DNA of 64,000 nt from Ochrobactrum quorumnocens (GTDB lineage Bacteria; Pseudomonadota; Alphaproteobacteria; Rhizobiales; Rhizobiaceae), in assembly GCF_002278035.1 (NCBI RefSeq), contig NZ_CP022603.1, positions 372,001 to 436,000 on the forward strand, given 5' to 3'. Shown here piece by piece: positions 15,915-24,645 of the stretch; the stretch's first letter is position 1, and every line of letters begins with the position of its first letter. A model generated the notes under the pieces. The model made no database searches and was not told the origin of the DNA. It worked only from the letters and a program-made list of their open reading frames with translations. A program made the position numbers and the translations under genes.

Positions 15915-17767
15915 GCTTTCTTAAATTCCACGCGGAATAGAGTGCCATACGCGCTGCTTTTCACTGAAATCTTGCCGCCGTAATCGGTCAGAATTTCTTT
16001 GACGATCACCAGACCAAGCCCAAGGCCCCGTTCCTTAGAGGTGTTGAACGGCGTAAAAAGGTTATCCAGAATTTGCTGCGGAATACCGGGGCCATTATCA
16101 GAAACTGTGAGCACAACGCTTTTTGACAGAGCTTTTGTTCTAACTTCTATGTGACCTTTATTACCTTTATTTTCAACAGCTTCCAGAGCATTTTGAAACA
16201 AGTTTATAAGCACTTGTTCAAGTCGAATTGAATGTCCGGCTACGCAGAGGTCACGCGCAGGCAGTTCGATATTGAGCTGATCCATACTTCCCGCAAACCG
16301 GCTGCGAAGCAGCACCAATGCGCCGGAAATTACTTGTGCAAGCGGCACAGGCTCGGAGGCACGATGACCTTTACGAGCGAACGCGCGCAAATCGCCTGTA
16401 ATGGTTCCGATGCGTTCCGTAAGCGATGCAATCTCAGCCAGATTATCAGCTGCTTCATCCAGGCGCTTTCGATCAAGGAAGGTGCGGGCATTGTCTGCAT
16501 AAGCGCGGATTGTCGCGACGGGCTGATTAATTTCATGTGCGACACCCGCTGCTACTTGCCCCATAATAGCCAGTCGGTTTGCATGAACGAGGTCTTGTTG
16601 AACACCTTGCAGCATGGTCTCCGTTTTATGGTGGTCGCCGATTTCCGCTTCGAGACGGTCACGCGCTGTGATGAGATCACGAGTCCGCTCCGCTACTCGC
16701 TGCTCCAGCTCAATCTGTCTGCGTTGTGCATCGGCGATTCGTGCAACAACACGTTGGCGACGACGCAATAGGATACCTGCAACAGTGGCGATGCTCGCAA
16801 GTAGAATGAAGGCAATCAGGCGCGCTTCACGCATAGCCGCTTCAACCGGCTGTCTGATGGGAGCAAGGCTATACATCAACCATGGTGTGCTCGGCACGTG
16901 GGAGCGAATGGCCAGAAAGTCCGTGCTGCGTGCCGAGCCGGGCAGAATGGCATCGACCAGCACCATATCATCGCCAGCCACAGGCTTTAGCGATAGTGGC
17001 AATGCCTTCAAAGGCGCATTGCCAAACTGGAGGCTATTACGGATGGTTTCGACATTCTGAGGCTGTAGTTCACCAATGGTCATGAACCGCCAAGACGGCA
17101 TGGTCGTGATCAGCACGATATTTCTATTGTCTGTCACAAAAGTCGGGCGACCGGCTTCGTTCCAATCGCTTTCGAGCTGATCGAACGATAGTTTCACCAC
17201 AACGACGCCAAGCGGTCCGTTTGGCCCGTCTACCCGACGCGAAATGTAAAGTCCTGGACGAAGGCTAACGTTACCGAGCGCAAAGTATTCGGCATTGGTA
17301 TTTTTCAGAGCATCATTGAAATAGGGACGAAACTTATAGTCGTTGCCGACAAAGCTGTCAGGCTCGCGCCAGTTGCTGGCCGATATCGCATAGCCGTGTA
17401 GGCCGACAAGATAGATCACAGCAGCTTGCGTGCCTTCAGCGAGTGCCTCCAGTTTACGGTTTAACTGGTCCACAACCACCGCACTCGGCATTGCAAGCGC
17501 ATCCGCCAGTTCTTTGTCTTTGGATAGAACCAATGGAAGTGCACGCTGTTTCTCCAGAACAGTACGGAGGAGGGCCGTGTTTAGATTAGCATCTATTCGC
17601 GTCTGTTCACCCAATGAGAGCAAAGCACGGCCACGCGCCGCATTGCCAACAAACCAGAAAGCCATTGCGAAAATGGCAGCGCAAATCACACCAAATATCC
17701 ACCATGTCCGGCGATTGCTGGCGGGTGACGGGCTTGTTTCGATCGTTGAGACAGGCGCTTCCTTCAT
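15911..17767 (-). CDS. dctB: C4-dicarboxylate sensor histidine kinase DctB
   Basis: 618-residue membrane kinase with TM1 at residues ~22-45 ([20 protein letters not shown]), a periplasmic double-PAS/Cache sensor domain to ~305, TM2 ([18 protein letters not shown]) and a coiled coil. A dimerisation H-box follows with His ~410 in [18 protein letters not shown], then N ([13 protein letters not shown]) and G boxes ([15 protein letters not shown]). It senses succinate, malate and fumarate, together with DctA, and phosphorylates DctD. It diverges from dctA; its promoter region overlaps the DctD binding sites. Confidence 0.92.
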   Translation of the reverse strand: MKEAPVSTIETSPSPASNRRTWWIFGVICAAIFAMAFWFVGNAARGRALLSLGEQTRIDANLNTALLRTVLEKQRALPLVLSKDKELADALAMPSAVVVDQLNRKLEALAEGTQAAVIYLVGLHGYAISASNWREPDSFVGNDYKFRPYFNDALKNTNAEYFALGNVSLRPGLYISRRVDGPNGPLGVVVVKLSFDQLESDWNEAGRPTFVTDNRNIVLITTMPSWRFMTIGELQPQNVETIRNSLQFGNAPLKALPLSLKPVAGDDMVLVDAILPGSARSTDFLAIRSHVPSTPWLMYSLAPIRQPVEAAMREARLIAFILLASIATVAGILLRRRQRVVARIADAQRRQIELEQRVAERTRDLITARDRLEAEIGDHHKTETMLQGVQQDLVHANRLAIMGQVAAGVAHEINQPVATIRAYADNARTFLDRKRLDEAADNLAEIASLTERIGTITGDLRAFARKGHRASEPVPLAQVISGALVLLRSRFAGSMDQLNIELPARDLCVAGHSIRLEQVLINLFQNALEAVENKGNKGHIEVRTKALSKSVVLTVSDNGPGIPQQILDNLFTPFNTSKERGLGLGLVIVKEILTDYGGKISVKSSAYGTLFRVEFKKA

Positions 17768-17776
17768 AAAGCTTAT

Positions 17777-17794
17777 TGTGCATTAATCCGCACT
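17777..17794. promoter_or_regulatory. DctD upstream activator site, distal
   Basis: TGTGCATTAATCCGCACT is an inverted repeat close to the known rhizobial DctD site (TGTGCGGAAATCCGCACA-like). It lies about 120 bp upstream of the sigma-54 promoter and touches the dctB leader. Confidence 0.7.
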
Positions 17795-17809
17795 TCATGA
17801 AAAGATATA

Positions 17810-17827
17810 TGTGCGATAAATCGCACA
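17810..17827. promoter_or_regulatory. DctD upstream activator site, proximal
   Basis: TGTGCGATAAATCGCACA is a near-perfect inverted repeat and the better of two tandem sites. The centre-to-centre distance to the distal site is 33 bp, about three helical turns, allowing cooperative binding as at the S. meliloti dctA promoter. Confidence 0.75.
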
Positions 17828-17898
17828 AATGAAACGCAATATTCGGCGAACAAAGAAATTACCATTATATTTCAATATATTAATCACCTAATGAAAAC

Positions 17899-17914
17899 TG
17901 GCATAGTCCTTGCA
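17899..17914 (+). promoter_or_regulatory. Sigma-54 promoter of dctA
   Basis: TGGCATAGTCCTTGCA matches the -24/-12 consensus TGGCAC-N5-TTGCW in all but one base. It lies 95 bp before the dctA start and downstream of the two DctD sites. Confidence 0.88.
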
Positions 17915-18009
17915 AATCATGATGTGAGCGGCGGCGAGGGCCGCTGAACAAGAGGACGAAAGGCTCGGGAGGCTGGACGGGATCCAGATAGAGCCAAACG
18001 GAGGACATC

Positions 18010-19356
18010 ATGATTGCCGTACCGAATGGCGCTGTGGCTGAACCACGCCGCCCAATCCCATTTTATAAGCAACTTTATGTGCAGGTTCTGTTCGCGATTG
18101 CTGCAGGTATTTTGCTTGGACATTTCTATCCTGAGCTTGGCACCTCTTTGAAGCCTTTGGGCGATGCCTTTATCAAGCTCGTGAAGATGATCATCGCTCC
18201 GGTGATCTTCCTGACGGTAGCAACCGGCATTGCCGGTATGACCGACATGAAGAAAGTCGGGCGCGTGGCCGGTAAGGCCATGATCTACTTCCTGACGTTT
18301 TCCACACTGGCACTGATCATTGGTCTCATCGTTGCCAATGTTGTGCAGCCGGGCGCAGGTATGCATATTGATCCGGCCTCGCTTGATCCAAGCGCGGTCG
18401 CAAATTACGCCGAAAAGGCGCATGAACAGACGATCAGCGGCTTCCTGTCCAACATCATACCAACCACAATCGTTGGCGCATTCGCTTCAGGAGACATTCT
18501 TCAGGTTCTGTTTTTCTCGGTCCTGTTCGGCGTCTCTCTTGCCATGGTTGGCGATAAAGGCAAGCCAGTTACAGACTTCCTGCAGATGCTGACTGCACCC
18601 GTTTTCAAGTTGGTTTCGATCCTGATGAAAGCTGCGCCAATTGGTGCCTTCGGCGCAATGGCATTCACAATCGGCAAATATGGCATCGGGTCTATTGCCA
18701 ATCTGGCAATGCTCATCGCTACATTCTACATCACGGCATTGTTGTTCGTACTCGTGGTGTTGGGTGCTGTTGCTCGCTATAACGGGTTCTCGATCATTGC
18801 GCTCATTCGCTACATCAAGGAAGAGCTCCTGCTGGTTCTTGGTACATCTTCTTCGGAAGCCGCGTTGCCGAGCCTCATGGACAAAATGGAAAAGGCAGGT
18901 TGCAAGCGCTCCGTCGTTGGCCTCGTTATTCCAACTGGCTACTCGTTCAACCTTGATGGCACGAATATCTACATGACGCTTGCAGCACTGTTCATCGCGC
19001 AGGCGACAGATATTCCACTCTCGCTAACCGACCAGATTCTGCTGCTTCTTGTGGCTATGTTGAGTTCTAAGGGTGCAGCGGGCATCACCGGTGCTGGCTT
19101 CATCACTCTTGCAGCCACGCTTTCTGTTGTTCCTGCGGTTCCAGTTGCCGGTATGGCGTTGATCCTGGGTATCGACCGCTTTATGTCGGAATGCCGTGCA
19201 CTGACCAATCTTGTCGGCAATGCAGTTGCGACCATCGTGGTCGCGCGTTGGGAAAACGAACTGGATGTCGAGCGTCTTAATGCCGCGATGAATGGCAAAC
19301 CGATAGTCATAGAACCGGAGCCAGTGGGCGAACTGGTTTTGCAACCTGCAGAGTAA
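18010..19356 (+). CDS. dctA: C4-dicarboxylate:cation symporter DctA
   Basis: 448-residue inner-membrane carrier of the glutamate/dicarboxylate symporter fold that imports succinate, fumarate and malate. Visible family signatures are the serine-rich re-entrant loop [16 protein letters not shown] near residue 280, the NLDGTNIYM motif of TM7 and the second loop [14 protein letters not shown]. The start ATG has GGAGG eight bases upstream. It is driven by a sigma-54 promoter under DctBD and closed by a terminator. Confidence 0.95.
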   Translation: MIAVPNGAVAEPRRPIPFYKQLYVQVLFAIAAGILLGHFYPELGTSLKPLGDAFIKLVKMIIAPVIFLTVATGIAGMTDMKKVGRVAGKAMIYFLTFSTLALIIGLIVANVVQPGAGMHIDPASLDPSAVANYAEKAHEQTISGFLSNIIPTTIVGAFASGDILQVLFFSVLFGVSLAMVGDKGKPVTDFLQMLTAPVFKLVSILMKAAPIGAFGAMAFTIGKYGIGSIANLAMLIATFYITALLFVLVVLGAVARYNGFSIIALIRYIKEELLLVLGTSSSEAALPSLMDKMEKAGCKRSVVGLVIPTGYSFNLDGTNIYMTLAALFIAQATDIPLSLTDQILLLLVAMLSSKGAAGITGAGFITLAATLSVVPAVPVAGMALILGIDRFMSECRALTNLVGNAVATIVVARWENELDVERLNAAMNGKPIVIEPEPVGELVLQPAE

Positions 19357-19371
19357 TATCTCAGGCAACAG

Positions 19372-19399
19372 AAACGGCCCGCTTTTGGCGGGCCGTTTT
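19372..19399. terminator. Bidirectional intrinsic terminator, dctA/ndh
   Basis: AAACGGCCCGC-TTTT-GGCGGGCCGTTT hairpin with a T-run on the plus strand. It lies between the dctA stop and the convergent NADH dehydrogenase stop. Confidence 0.85.
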
Positions 19400-19402
19400 G
19401 TT

Positions 19403-20677
19403 TCATTTATTGTCTTCTGCGGCTTTGCCTTGCGTAATCAGGCGCGCACTGTGTTGGCCTGATATGAAGGTCCAGAGCCAACTCCATGCAACAGCGGCTC
19501 GGCTTCGCGTACCAATCAGGAAGAAGATATGGGCAATACCCCATACCCACCAAGCAATTGCACCGGTTAGTTTGATGCGTCCCATATCGACCACAGCCGC
19601 ACCACGACCGATGGTCGCAAGATTTCCTTGGTGGCGATAGCGAAATGGCGCTGGAATTGCCTTTCCCGACGTGCGGCTGCGAATGACCTTCGCAACATAG
19701 GCTCCCTGCTGCTTGGCCGCCGGAGCAATACCCGGGACAGGTTTTCCGTCCGGACCTTCAACCCACGCCGTATCGCCAATCACGAAGATGTTTTCATGAC
19801 CAGCTACGGTCAGGTCGGGTAGAACGCGAACGCGGCCAGCGCGGTCGCTTTCAGCGCCCAACCATACCGCTGCAGGTGATGCCGCAACACCAGCAGCCCA
19901 AATGGCTGTTTTGCAAGGGATGAACTCTTCACCAACGGTCACTCCGTCTTCGGTGATTTCCTTGACGGGCACGCCGAGACGGACTTCAACACCAATCTTC
20001 TGCAATGCGTTTTGCGCGTAAGTCGAAAGATCTTCGGGGAACGCCGCCAGAATACGTGGTCCCGCCTCAACAAGCAGAATGCGTGCTTGCCGCGTGTCGA
20101 TATTGCGAAATTCCGGCCACATGGTTTGCTTGGCGAGCTCTGCAATAATGCCCGCCAATTCAACGCCGGTCGGTCCCCCACCAACCACCGAGAATGTTAG
20201 CAATGCCTGTTGCTTCGCAGGATCAGTCTCGCGCTCCGCACGCTCAAATGCGAGAAGTAAACGGCGGCGAATGGTCGTGGCGTCCTCCAGCGCTTTCAGA
20301 CCCGGAGCAACTTTTTCCCAACGATCATTGCCAAAATAAGCGTGGCGCGCGCCCGTTGCGAGCACGAGTGTGTCGTAAGCAATTTCCTCACCGTTTTCGA
20401 GTTGCACTTTTTGTGCCGCAGTATCCACACCGACAACTGTGCCGAGTAAGGTTGTGACATCCTTGCGATCCCGAAAAAGGTGGCGGATTGGCCAGGCAAT
20501 TTCAGACGTGGCGAGGATTGTTGTCGCAACCTGATAAAGCAGCGGCTGGAAAAGATGATGATTGCGTTGATCGACAAGCGTAATGCGAACATTCGCGCTT
20601 TTCAGATCATGGATAAATTGCAGGCCACCAAAGCCTGCACCAACGACGAGGATATGGGGGGTATCCGGTCCGCTCAT
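19403..20677 (-). CDS. ndh: Type II NADH:quinone oxidoreductase (NDH-2)
   Basis: Single-subunit, non-proton-pumping NADH dehydrogenase of 424 residues that feeds electrons to quinone at the inner face of the membrane. FAD-binding ILVVGAGFGGLQF lies at the N-terminus, NADH-binding VVGGGPTGVELAG near residue 165, and GDTAWVEG in the late FAD motif. A hydrophobic C-terminal stretch (IAWWVWGIAHIFFLIG) serves membrane attachment. The ATG at 20677 begins directly before the Rossmann motif; the 16-codon extension upstream is not family-like. The MarR gene upstream runs in the same direction, with a 98-bp gap. Confidence 0.9.
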   Translation of the reverse strand: MSGPDTPHILVVGAGFGGLQFIHDLKSANVRITLVDQRNHHLFQPLLYQVATTILATSEIAWPIRHLFRDRKDVTTLLGTVVGVDTAAQKVQLENGEEIAYDTLVLATGARHAYFGNDRWEKVAPGLKALEDATTIRRRLLLAFERAERETDPAKQQALLTFSVVGGGPTGVELAGIIAELAKQTMWPEFRNIDTRQARILLVEAGPRILAAFPEDLSTYAQNALQKIGVEVRLGVPVKEITEDGVTVGEEFIPCKTAIWAAGVAASPAAVWLGAESDRAGRVRVLPDLTVAGHENIFVIGDTAWVEGPDGKPVPGIAPAAKQQGAYVAKVIRSRTSGKAIPAPFRYRHQGNLATIGRGAAVVDMGRIKLTGAIAWWVWGIAHIFFLIGTRSRAAVAWSWLWTFISGQHSARLITQGKAAEDNK

Positions 20678-20775
20678 TGAGATTTTACACCTGCATTTGG
20701 CGTGAAGCCTGTTCACGCTCGTCAAAAGATAGTCGTGCTTTGCAAACTAACGCTATCAGGTGGATGGTAAAGAGA

Positions 20776-21225
20776 CTAACGGCAAAGTGAAACTAATTCT
20801 TGACGAAATAACTCAAGCTTATTGCCGGGAAAAGTGTTTTCAAGTTTCGCATGCGCTGCCATCCAGATAGGAACGGCAGAGGCAAGCACTGATTGTCCTT
20901 CAGATGTTAGAACAAGAAGCCGCTCGCGACGATCTTTCGGATTAACGACAACTTCGACCCAGCCATTTCGCTGCAAGGGTTTTAGTGCTGCGGTGAGGGT
21001 GGTCTGATCCATGGCGAGAAGCTCAGCCACTGGTTTCATAGGAGGTGGGCTAGGGCGATTGAGTGACATGAGCAGCGAGAATTGCCCGTTATTCAAGCCC
21101 GATGGGCGCAGCTCCTCATCAAAAAAGCGCGCAAGTGCGCGTGCTGCACGCTGTACATGCAGACATAAACAAGTGTCACGCACAAGAAGCGTGGTTTCAA
21201 ACGGGACGTCGCGAACTTCTGGCAT
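20776..21225 (-). CDS. MarR-family transcriptional regulator
   Basis: 149-residue winged-helix regulator. The family core is SLLMSLNRPSPPPMKPVAELLAMDQTTLTAALKPLQRNGWVEV, followed by the wing motif NPKDRRERLLVLTSEGQ. It contains three Cys, two close together (RDTCLCLH) near the N-terminus, which could act in redox or metal sensing, although MarR ligands vary. A TTGATATCAA palindrome just upstream is a likely self-operator. It may also control the NADH dehydrogenase gene downstream. Confidence 0.88.
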   Translation of the reverse strand: MPEVRDVPFETTLLVRDTCLCLHVQRAARALARFFDEELRPSGLNNGQFSLLMSLNRPSPPPMKPVAELLAMDQTTLTAALKPLQRNGWVEVVVNPKDRRERLLVLTSEGQSVLASAVPIWMAAHAKLENTFPGNKLELFRQELVSLCR

Positions 21226-21237
21226 TGCCTAGTAATG

Positions 21238-21247
21238 TTGATATCAA
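21238..21247. promoter_or_regulatory. TTGATATCAA palindrome, probable MarR operator
   Basis: A perfect 10-bp palindrome 12 bp upstream of the marR-like start codon. TTGATATCAA cores are common in operators of MarR-family repressors, so autoregulation is inferred. Confidence 0.5.
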
Positions 21248-21294
21248 TCTATTTCGTCAAGCCAGTTAGTTAGCCTCATCATTAAAGGACCGTC

Positions 21295-21396
21295 TTAAAA
21301 ATCATCGCCGTGATGCATATGACGAAGATAGGCGAAAGCTGTTCCTGCCAGAATCGGCAGAATGACAAGCGCCATCCAGAAAATAATATTGCTCAT
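21295..21396 (-). CDS. 33-residue single-pass membrane peptide, function unknown
   Basis: Starts MSNIIFWMALVILPILAG, one hydrophobic helix, and ends with the charged, His-containing tail LRHMHHGDDF. The ATG at 21396 has a strong GGGAGG seven bases upstream, which favours a real gene over the longer open frame from 21519. Size and layout resemble small respiratory-complex subunits such as CydX, but the sequence is not CydX (which is at 47677). It lies upstream of, and codirectional with, the marR and ndh genes. No function is assigned. Confidence 0.6.
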   Translation of the reverse strand: MSNIIFWMALVILPILAGTAFAYLRHMHHGDDF

Positions 21397-21617
21397 TTTT
21401 CCCTCCCTTTTCCGCCAGTTTAACATATCCGCCGGATAAAGGAAAAACGCGCGAAATGACGGCTGGTTCCCAGAACGTATCGATTGTGATGCTTTCCACT
21501 CGGAGCTCATCATTTGCATTGAAAAGACAGTTCTTTTCGTCTTTGGCTCTTTAAGGGCGATCTGACCGCCTTCATTACGTGAGTGAACAGAATAAAATTC
21601 CGCAGTGTTGGAGTGGC

Positions 21618-21633
21618 GAGTGTTTAAACACTC
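21618..21633. promoter_or_regulatory. Perfect 16-bp palindrome upstream of the metA riboswitch
   Basis: GAGTGTTTAAACACTC, a perfect inverted repeat, 34 bp before the riboswitch aptamer. It could be an operator for a DNA-binding regulator acting on metA or on the divergent small gene; no regulator is evident nearby. Confidence 0.4.
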
Positions 21634-21666
21634 TTGTCAGCGCGCATCAGTTTGAGTAGAAGTAGC

Positions 21667-21751
21667 GTCACATCAAGAGTTGGGGCGACGCCCAACGCCA
21701 ACCTGCCTTTCCGGGCAAGGTGGTACTTCCTTAAAAAAGGAAGGATGTGGC
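21667..21751 (+). promoter_or_regulatory. SAM-I-clan riboswitch (SAM-I or SAM-I/IV variant) of metA
   Basis: P1 is formed by GTCACATC (21667-21674) and GATGTGGC (21744-21751). Inside are the conserved AAGAG after P1, a short P2 (GTTGGG/CCCAAC), P3 with GCCAACCTGCC and GGGCAAGGTGGT, and P4 (CTTCCTT/AAGGAAG). The AUCAAGAG, CAACC and GCAAGGU elements match the S-box core. P2 is short and seems to lack the internal kink-turn, which fits the I/IV variant. A P3-loop TCCG could pair with CGGA at 21767-21770, as in SAM-IV. It would turn metA off when S-adenosylmethionine is plentiful. Confidence 0.75.
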
Positions 21752-21780
21752 CAACCGGCAAGTATACGGATAAAGCCACG

Positions 21781-21814
21781 CGCGTCTGCTCTGATATAAA
21801 GAAGGACCGACGCG
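21781..21814 (+). promoter_or_regulatory. Hairpin enclosing the metA ribosome binding site (riboswitch expression platform)
   Basis: CGCGTC (21781-21786) is complementary to GACGCG (21809-21814), and the loop holds AGAAGGA, the metA Shine-Dalgarno sequence. This fits translational control by the upstream aptamer. Confidence 0.5.
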
Positions 21815-21816
21815 AC

Positions 21817-22737
21817 ATGCCTATTAAAATTCCTGACGATCTGCCCGCAACCAGTGTTCTCGAAGCCGAGGGCGTTATGGTCATGCGTGAGGCGGATGCT
21901 ATCCGTCAGGATATCAGGCCGTTGAAAATTGGCCTTCTTAATCTGATGCCGAATAAAGCGACGACAGAAACGCAGATTGCGCGGCTGCTGGGGGCTACCC
22001 CGCTACAACTCGAACTAACGCTCGTGCGCATAACCAATCACGTTGCACGTCACACGTCAGCCGACCACATGCTTTCCTTCTACCGTCCATGGGAAGAGGT
22101 GCGTGATGAGCGCTTTGATGGCTTTGTCATTACGGGCGCGCCAGTTGAACGCATGCCATTTGAGGAAGTCACTTATTGGGATGAGATGCAGCGCGTTTTC
22201 GACTGGACGCAGACGCATGTTCATCGCACGCTGAATATCTGCTGGGCTGCGCAAGCTGCTGTGCATCATTTTCACGGCATGAGTAAATATGATCTGCCCG
22301 GTAAAGCCTCCGGTGTTTACAGCCAGCAGAATTTGGCACCGTCTTCGCCTTATTTGCGCGGTTTCTCAGATGACTTCGCAATCCCAGTCTCTCGGTGGAC
22401 AGAAGTGCGCAAAGACGACATCCCGTCAGAAAGCAGCCTGAGGGTTCTGGTTGACAGTCCAGAAAGCGGCCTGTGCTTGCTGGAAGATCCGCAGCATCGC
22501 GCGCTACACATGTTCAACCATGTTGAATATGATACGACATCGCTTGCAGATGAGTATTTCCGGGATATCCAGCTTCAACCGGAAACACCACCGCCTGCCA
22601 ATTATTTTCCAAATGATGATGTCAGCCGTAAGCCACAGAACTGCTGGCGTGGCCACGCGCATCTGCTTTTTGGCAACTGGATCAATGAGATGTACCAGTC
22701 AACGCCTTATGACCTCGAAAATATCGGCAAGTCCTAA
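21817..22737 (+). CDS. metA: Homoserine O-acyltransferase MetA (predicted to use acetyl-CoA)
   Basis: First step of methionine synthesis from homoserine, 306 residues. The catalytic Cys142 (NICWAAQA), His235 and Glu237 (FNHVEYD) of the MetA family are present. Residue 111 is Glu in GAPVERM, as in the acetyl-CoA-using enzyme of Bacillus cereus, whereas succinyl-CoA-using E. coli MetA has Gly there. Acetyl transfer is therefore predicted despite the usual name homoserine O-succinyltransferase. The ATG at 21817 follows AGAAGGA; the longer open frame reads through the riboswitch and is not coding. Controlled by the riboswitch and ended by a terminator. Confidence 0.93.
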   Translation: MPIKIPDDLPATSVLEAEGVMVMREADAIRQDIRPLKIGLLNLMPNKATTETQIARLLGATPLQLELTLVRITNHVARHTSADHMLSFYRPWEEVRDERFDGFVITGAPVERMPFEEVTYWDEMQRVFDWTQTHVHRTLNICWAAQAAVHHFHGMSKYDLPGKASGVYSQQNLAPSSPYLRGFSDDFAIPVSRWTEVRKDDIPSESSLRVLVDSPESGLCLLEDPQHRALHMFNHVEYDTTSLADEYFRDIQLQPETPPPANYFPNDDVSRKPQNCWRGHAHLLFGNWINEMYQSTPYDLENIGKS

Positions 22738-22743
22738 ACAAAA

Positions 22744-22773
22744 AAAGCTAATCCCCTCGCGGGGATTAGCTTT
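22744..22773. terminator. Bidirectional intrinsic terminator, metA/lysozyme
   Basis: AAAGCTAATCCCC-TCGC-GGGGATTAGCTTT, a perfect 13-bp stem with A- and T-runs on the two sides, between convergent genes. Confidence 0.88.
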
Positions 22774-22780
22774 CTAAATA

Positions 22781-23836
22781 TCAAGATTGACTGGCGAAGC
22801 GGTCAACCCATTTGTGCCATTGCTCTTCGCTGCCATGGAAGACGTTCAAATCGATCTTACCATTAACGCCCTGAGACAAGCCTGAGCCAGAATACTGCCA
22901 GAAGACCCAGCGACGGCCGGGGTAGACTTTTGATGGATGCTGGGCCACCGCACGCAGCCAGAACGGATAATCCGTGAATGCACCTTTGAGATTATCATCA
23001 TAGAAATCTGGTGCCGTGTAGATAACCGGTCGCTTACCGTAATGGCGCTCAAGTGCATCCATAAAGACCTGCATCTTTTCGCGTACCTGTGCCGGAGATG
23101 GGCGGCGCTTGCAGGATGAATCACCATTCCATTCCACGTCGATAACAGGTGGCAATGCGTCAGGATCGACCGGCACGTTGCGGATAAACCAATCGGCCTG
23201 CTGGCTTGCGACGCGGCACCAATAGAAGAAGTGATAAGCGCCGCGCTTCAGGCCTGCTGCCTTTGCATCGCGCCAATTCTTGCGGAACATCGGATCGAGA
23301 TGATCACCACCGTCCGTTGCTTTAATATATGCGAAGTTAGCACCATTCTGGCGCAACGTAGCCCAGTCAATATTACCTTGCCAGCGCGAGACGTCGACAC
23401 CGTGTACGGCGTGCCTACGCGGCGATACGCTTCCGAAGTTGATTGGCTTTGCATCCCGGAAGCGCTGGCTATAGACGCGCGAACGTTGCTGAGGTGCAAG
23501 ACGCACAGGCGGATAGGCGGCAACTTCTGGCTTGGGAACTGAAATAGGCGCCGCCACCCTTTGTTCAGGGCGCTGCGTCAAGGGAGCGGGAGGCTCGGTT
23601 TTAAACGGGCCTGCATCGGGAACGGGACCGGCCCAAGCAAGAACTTCTTCCTGCGGGGCGGCGGGCATCGATTGCGACGCCCTCGCTGTTTCTATCACAG
23701 GTGCAGATGGCCGGACCACGGAGCTGGTCAGCTCAGCAGATGGCTGCGGCATGAGACTGTCGATGCCGGAACTTGACGTGCAACCCGCCAGAGCGGTGCA
23801 GGCAAGGGCAATTGCTGACACAACTGAAAAACGCAT
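22781..23836 (-). CDS. Lipoprotein with GH25 (lysozyme/muramidase) domain
   Basis: 351 residues. The N-terminal lipoprotein signal ends in the lipobox LAGC (Cys ~19), followed by a Pro/Ala-rich low-complexity linker to about residue 130. A GH25 domain follows: HGVDVSRWQGNIDW, FAYIKATDGG, AYHFFYWCR, and the catalytic VIDVEWNGD (Asp and Glu). It should cleave the glycan strands of peptidoglycan in the periplasm, tethered to a membrane, and probably acts in wall remodelling. The ATG at 23836 gives a standard signal peptide; the frame also opens at a TTG five codons upstream. It stands alone. Confidence 0.9.
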   Translation of the reverse strand: MRFSVVSAIALACTALAGCTSSSGIDSLMPQPSAELTSSVVRPSAPVIETARASQSMPAAPQEEVLAWAGPVPDAGPFKTEPPAPLTQRPEQRVAAPISVPKPEVAAYPPVRLAPQQRSRVYSQRFRDAKPINFGSVSPRRHAVHGVDVSRWQGNIDWATLRQNGANFAYIKATDGGDHLDPMFRKNWRDAKAAGLKRGAYHFFYWCRVASQQADWFIRNVPVDPDALPPVIDVEWNGDSSCKRRPSPAQVREKMQVFMDALERHYGKRPVIYTAPDFYDDNLKGAFTDYPFWLRAVAQHPSKVYPGRRWVFWQYSGSGLSQGVNGKIDLNVFHGSEEQWHKWVDRFASQS

Positions 23837-24132
23837 GATACCCGTACACAAAACTCAGGCGCTCTACAGCCAGACCAAAAAAGGTTGCAGAAATGCCATC
23901 CACCAAAACTCGCAACGCTCCTCCCGAGCAAATTGCTAACCAAAGATTACCGCACAAAGCTGAATCCAAAGTTTACGAAAGACTTAAGGGCGCATGAGCG
24001 AGTGACTGTGATGGGAGCAACTATTATGAAACTAAAACAATATGTTATGTTATTAATATAATATATTACTTAAGAGAGGAAGGTTTCCACCTGTTGAATG
24101 TCAGATAAATTTCCAGATTTTTAGCAGAAATG

Positions 24133-24414
24133 TCAGGCGGTTTTCGCGGTGCGATCAAAATCCTGCTCAAAGACCTGTTCTGCAAACGGCTTTGGCTTCA
24201 CGCTTTCAATTTGCATCATGAGATCGGCAATTTTGTCAGGATTTGAAATACCACATTCATAAATCTGAATGATTTCTCGCGCCATTTCATCTTTCTGAGG
24301 AGAGGTTATCGGGCAACGCCCTAAACGTTGACACGTCTCTATAAAGGCCGCCTGCAACTGTTCCAGTTCAGCGGGCTTGAAACGCTTAAAATAATAATCT
24401 CTCGAAAACGGCAT
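24133..24414 (-). CDS. Small conserved protein, paralogue of the gene at 24646
   Basis: 93 residues with no recognised domain, probably cytoplasmic and helical. It shares with the 74-residue product of 24646-24870 the start MPF, F.P.(E/D)L..(L/M)QAA, RCP.T, (L/M)AR.II and (D/N)P.KIA, so the two are paralogues. It has a 20-residue extra C-terminal tail (KPFAEQVFEQDFDRTAKTA). The ribosome binding site is weak. A 230-bp gap with repeat elements separates the two genes. Confidence 0.65.
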   Translation of the reverse strand: MPFSRDYYFKRFKPAELEQLQAAFIETCQRLGRCPITSPQKDEMAREIIQIYECGISNPDKIADLMMQIESVKPKPFAEQVFEQDFDRTAKTA

Positions 24415-24474
24415 ATCATTTCATTCGCAGTTTGGTCGTGATTGACCGAATTTCATAACCTTGACGATAGTTTA

Positions 24475-24568
24475 GAGCGCTTATCGATCTGATTACACCA
24501 GACCGGCGCTCCACTCACTTGTCTTAACACGCATCTTACCGAAAACCGTTTCACACTTTTCGGGATGC
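24475..24568. repeat. Intergenic inverted-repeat elements between the paralogous small genes
   Basis: Two short inverted repeats follow each other: GAGCGC...GCGCTC (24475-24511), and GCATC/CCGAAAA pairing with TTTTCGG/GATGC (24531-24568). The second resembles sequence at 30056-30075. They belong to the dispersed palindromic repeats of this genome. Confidence 0.5.
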
Positions 24569-24645
24569 GTTCTAAAAGCATGTCCTTAGTAAATCTGAAC
24601 GCTTTACTACCATACATAGGGATAGTTTACATTCAGTAACTGGTT

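Noticed and set aside
21634..21816. In-frame N-terminal extension of metA
   Set aside because: It lies within the riboswitch; homologues start at the ATG at 21817, which has a good ribosome site.
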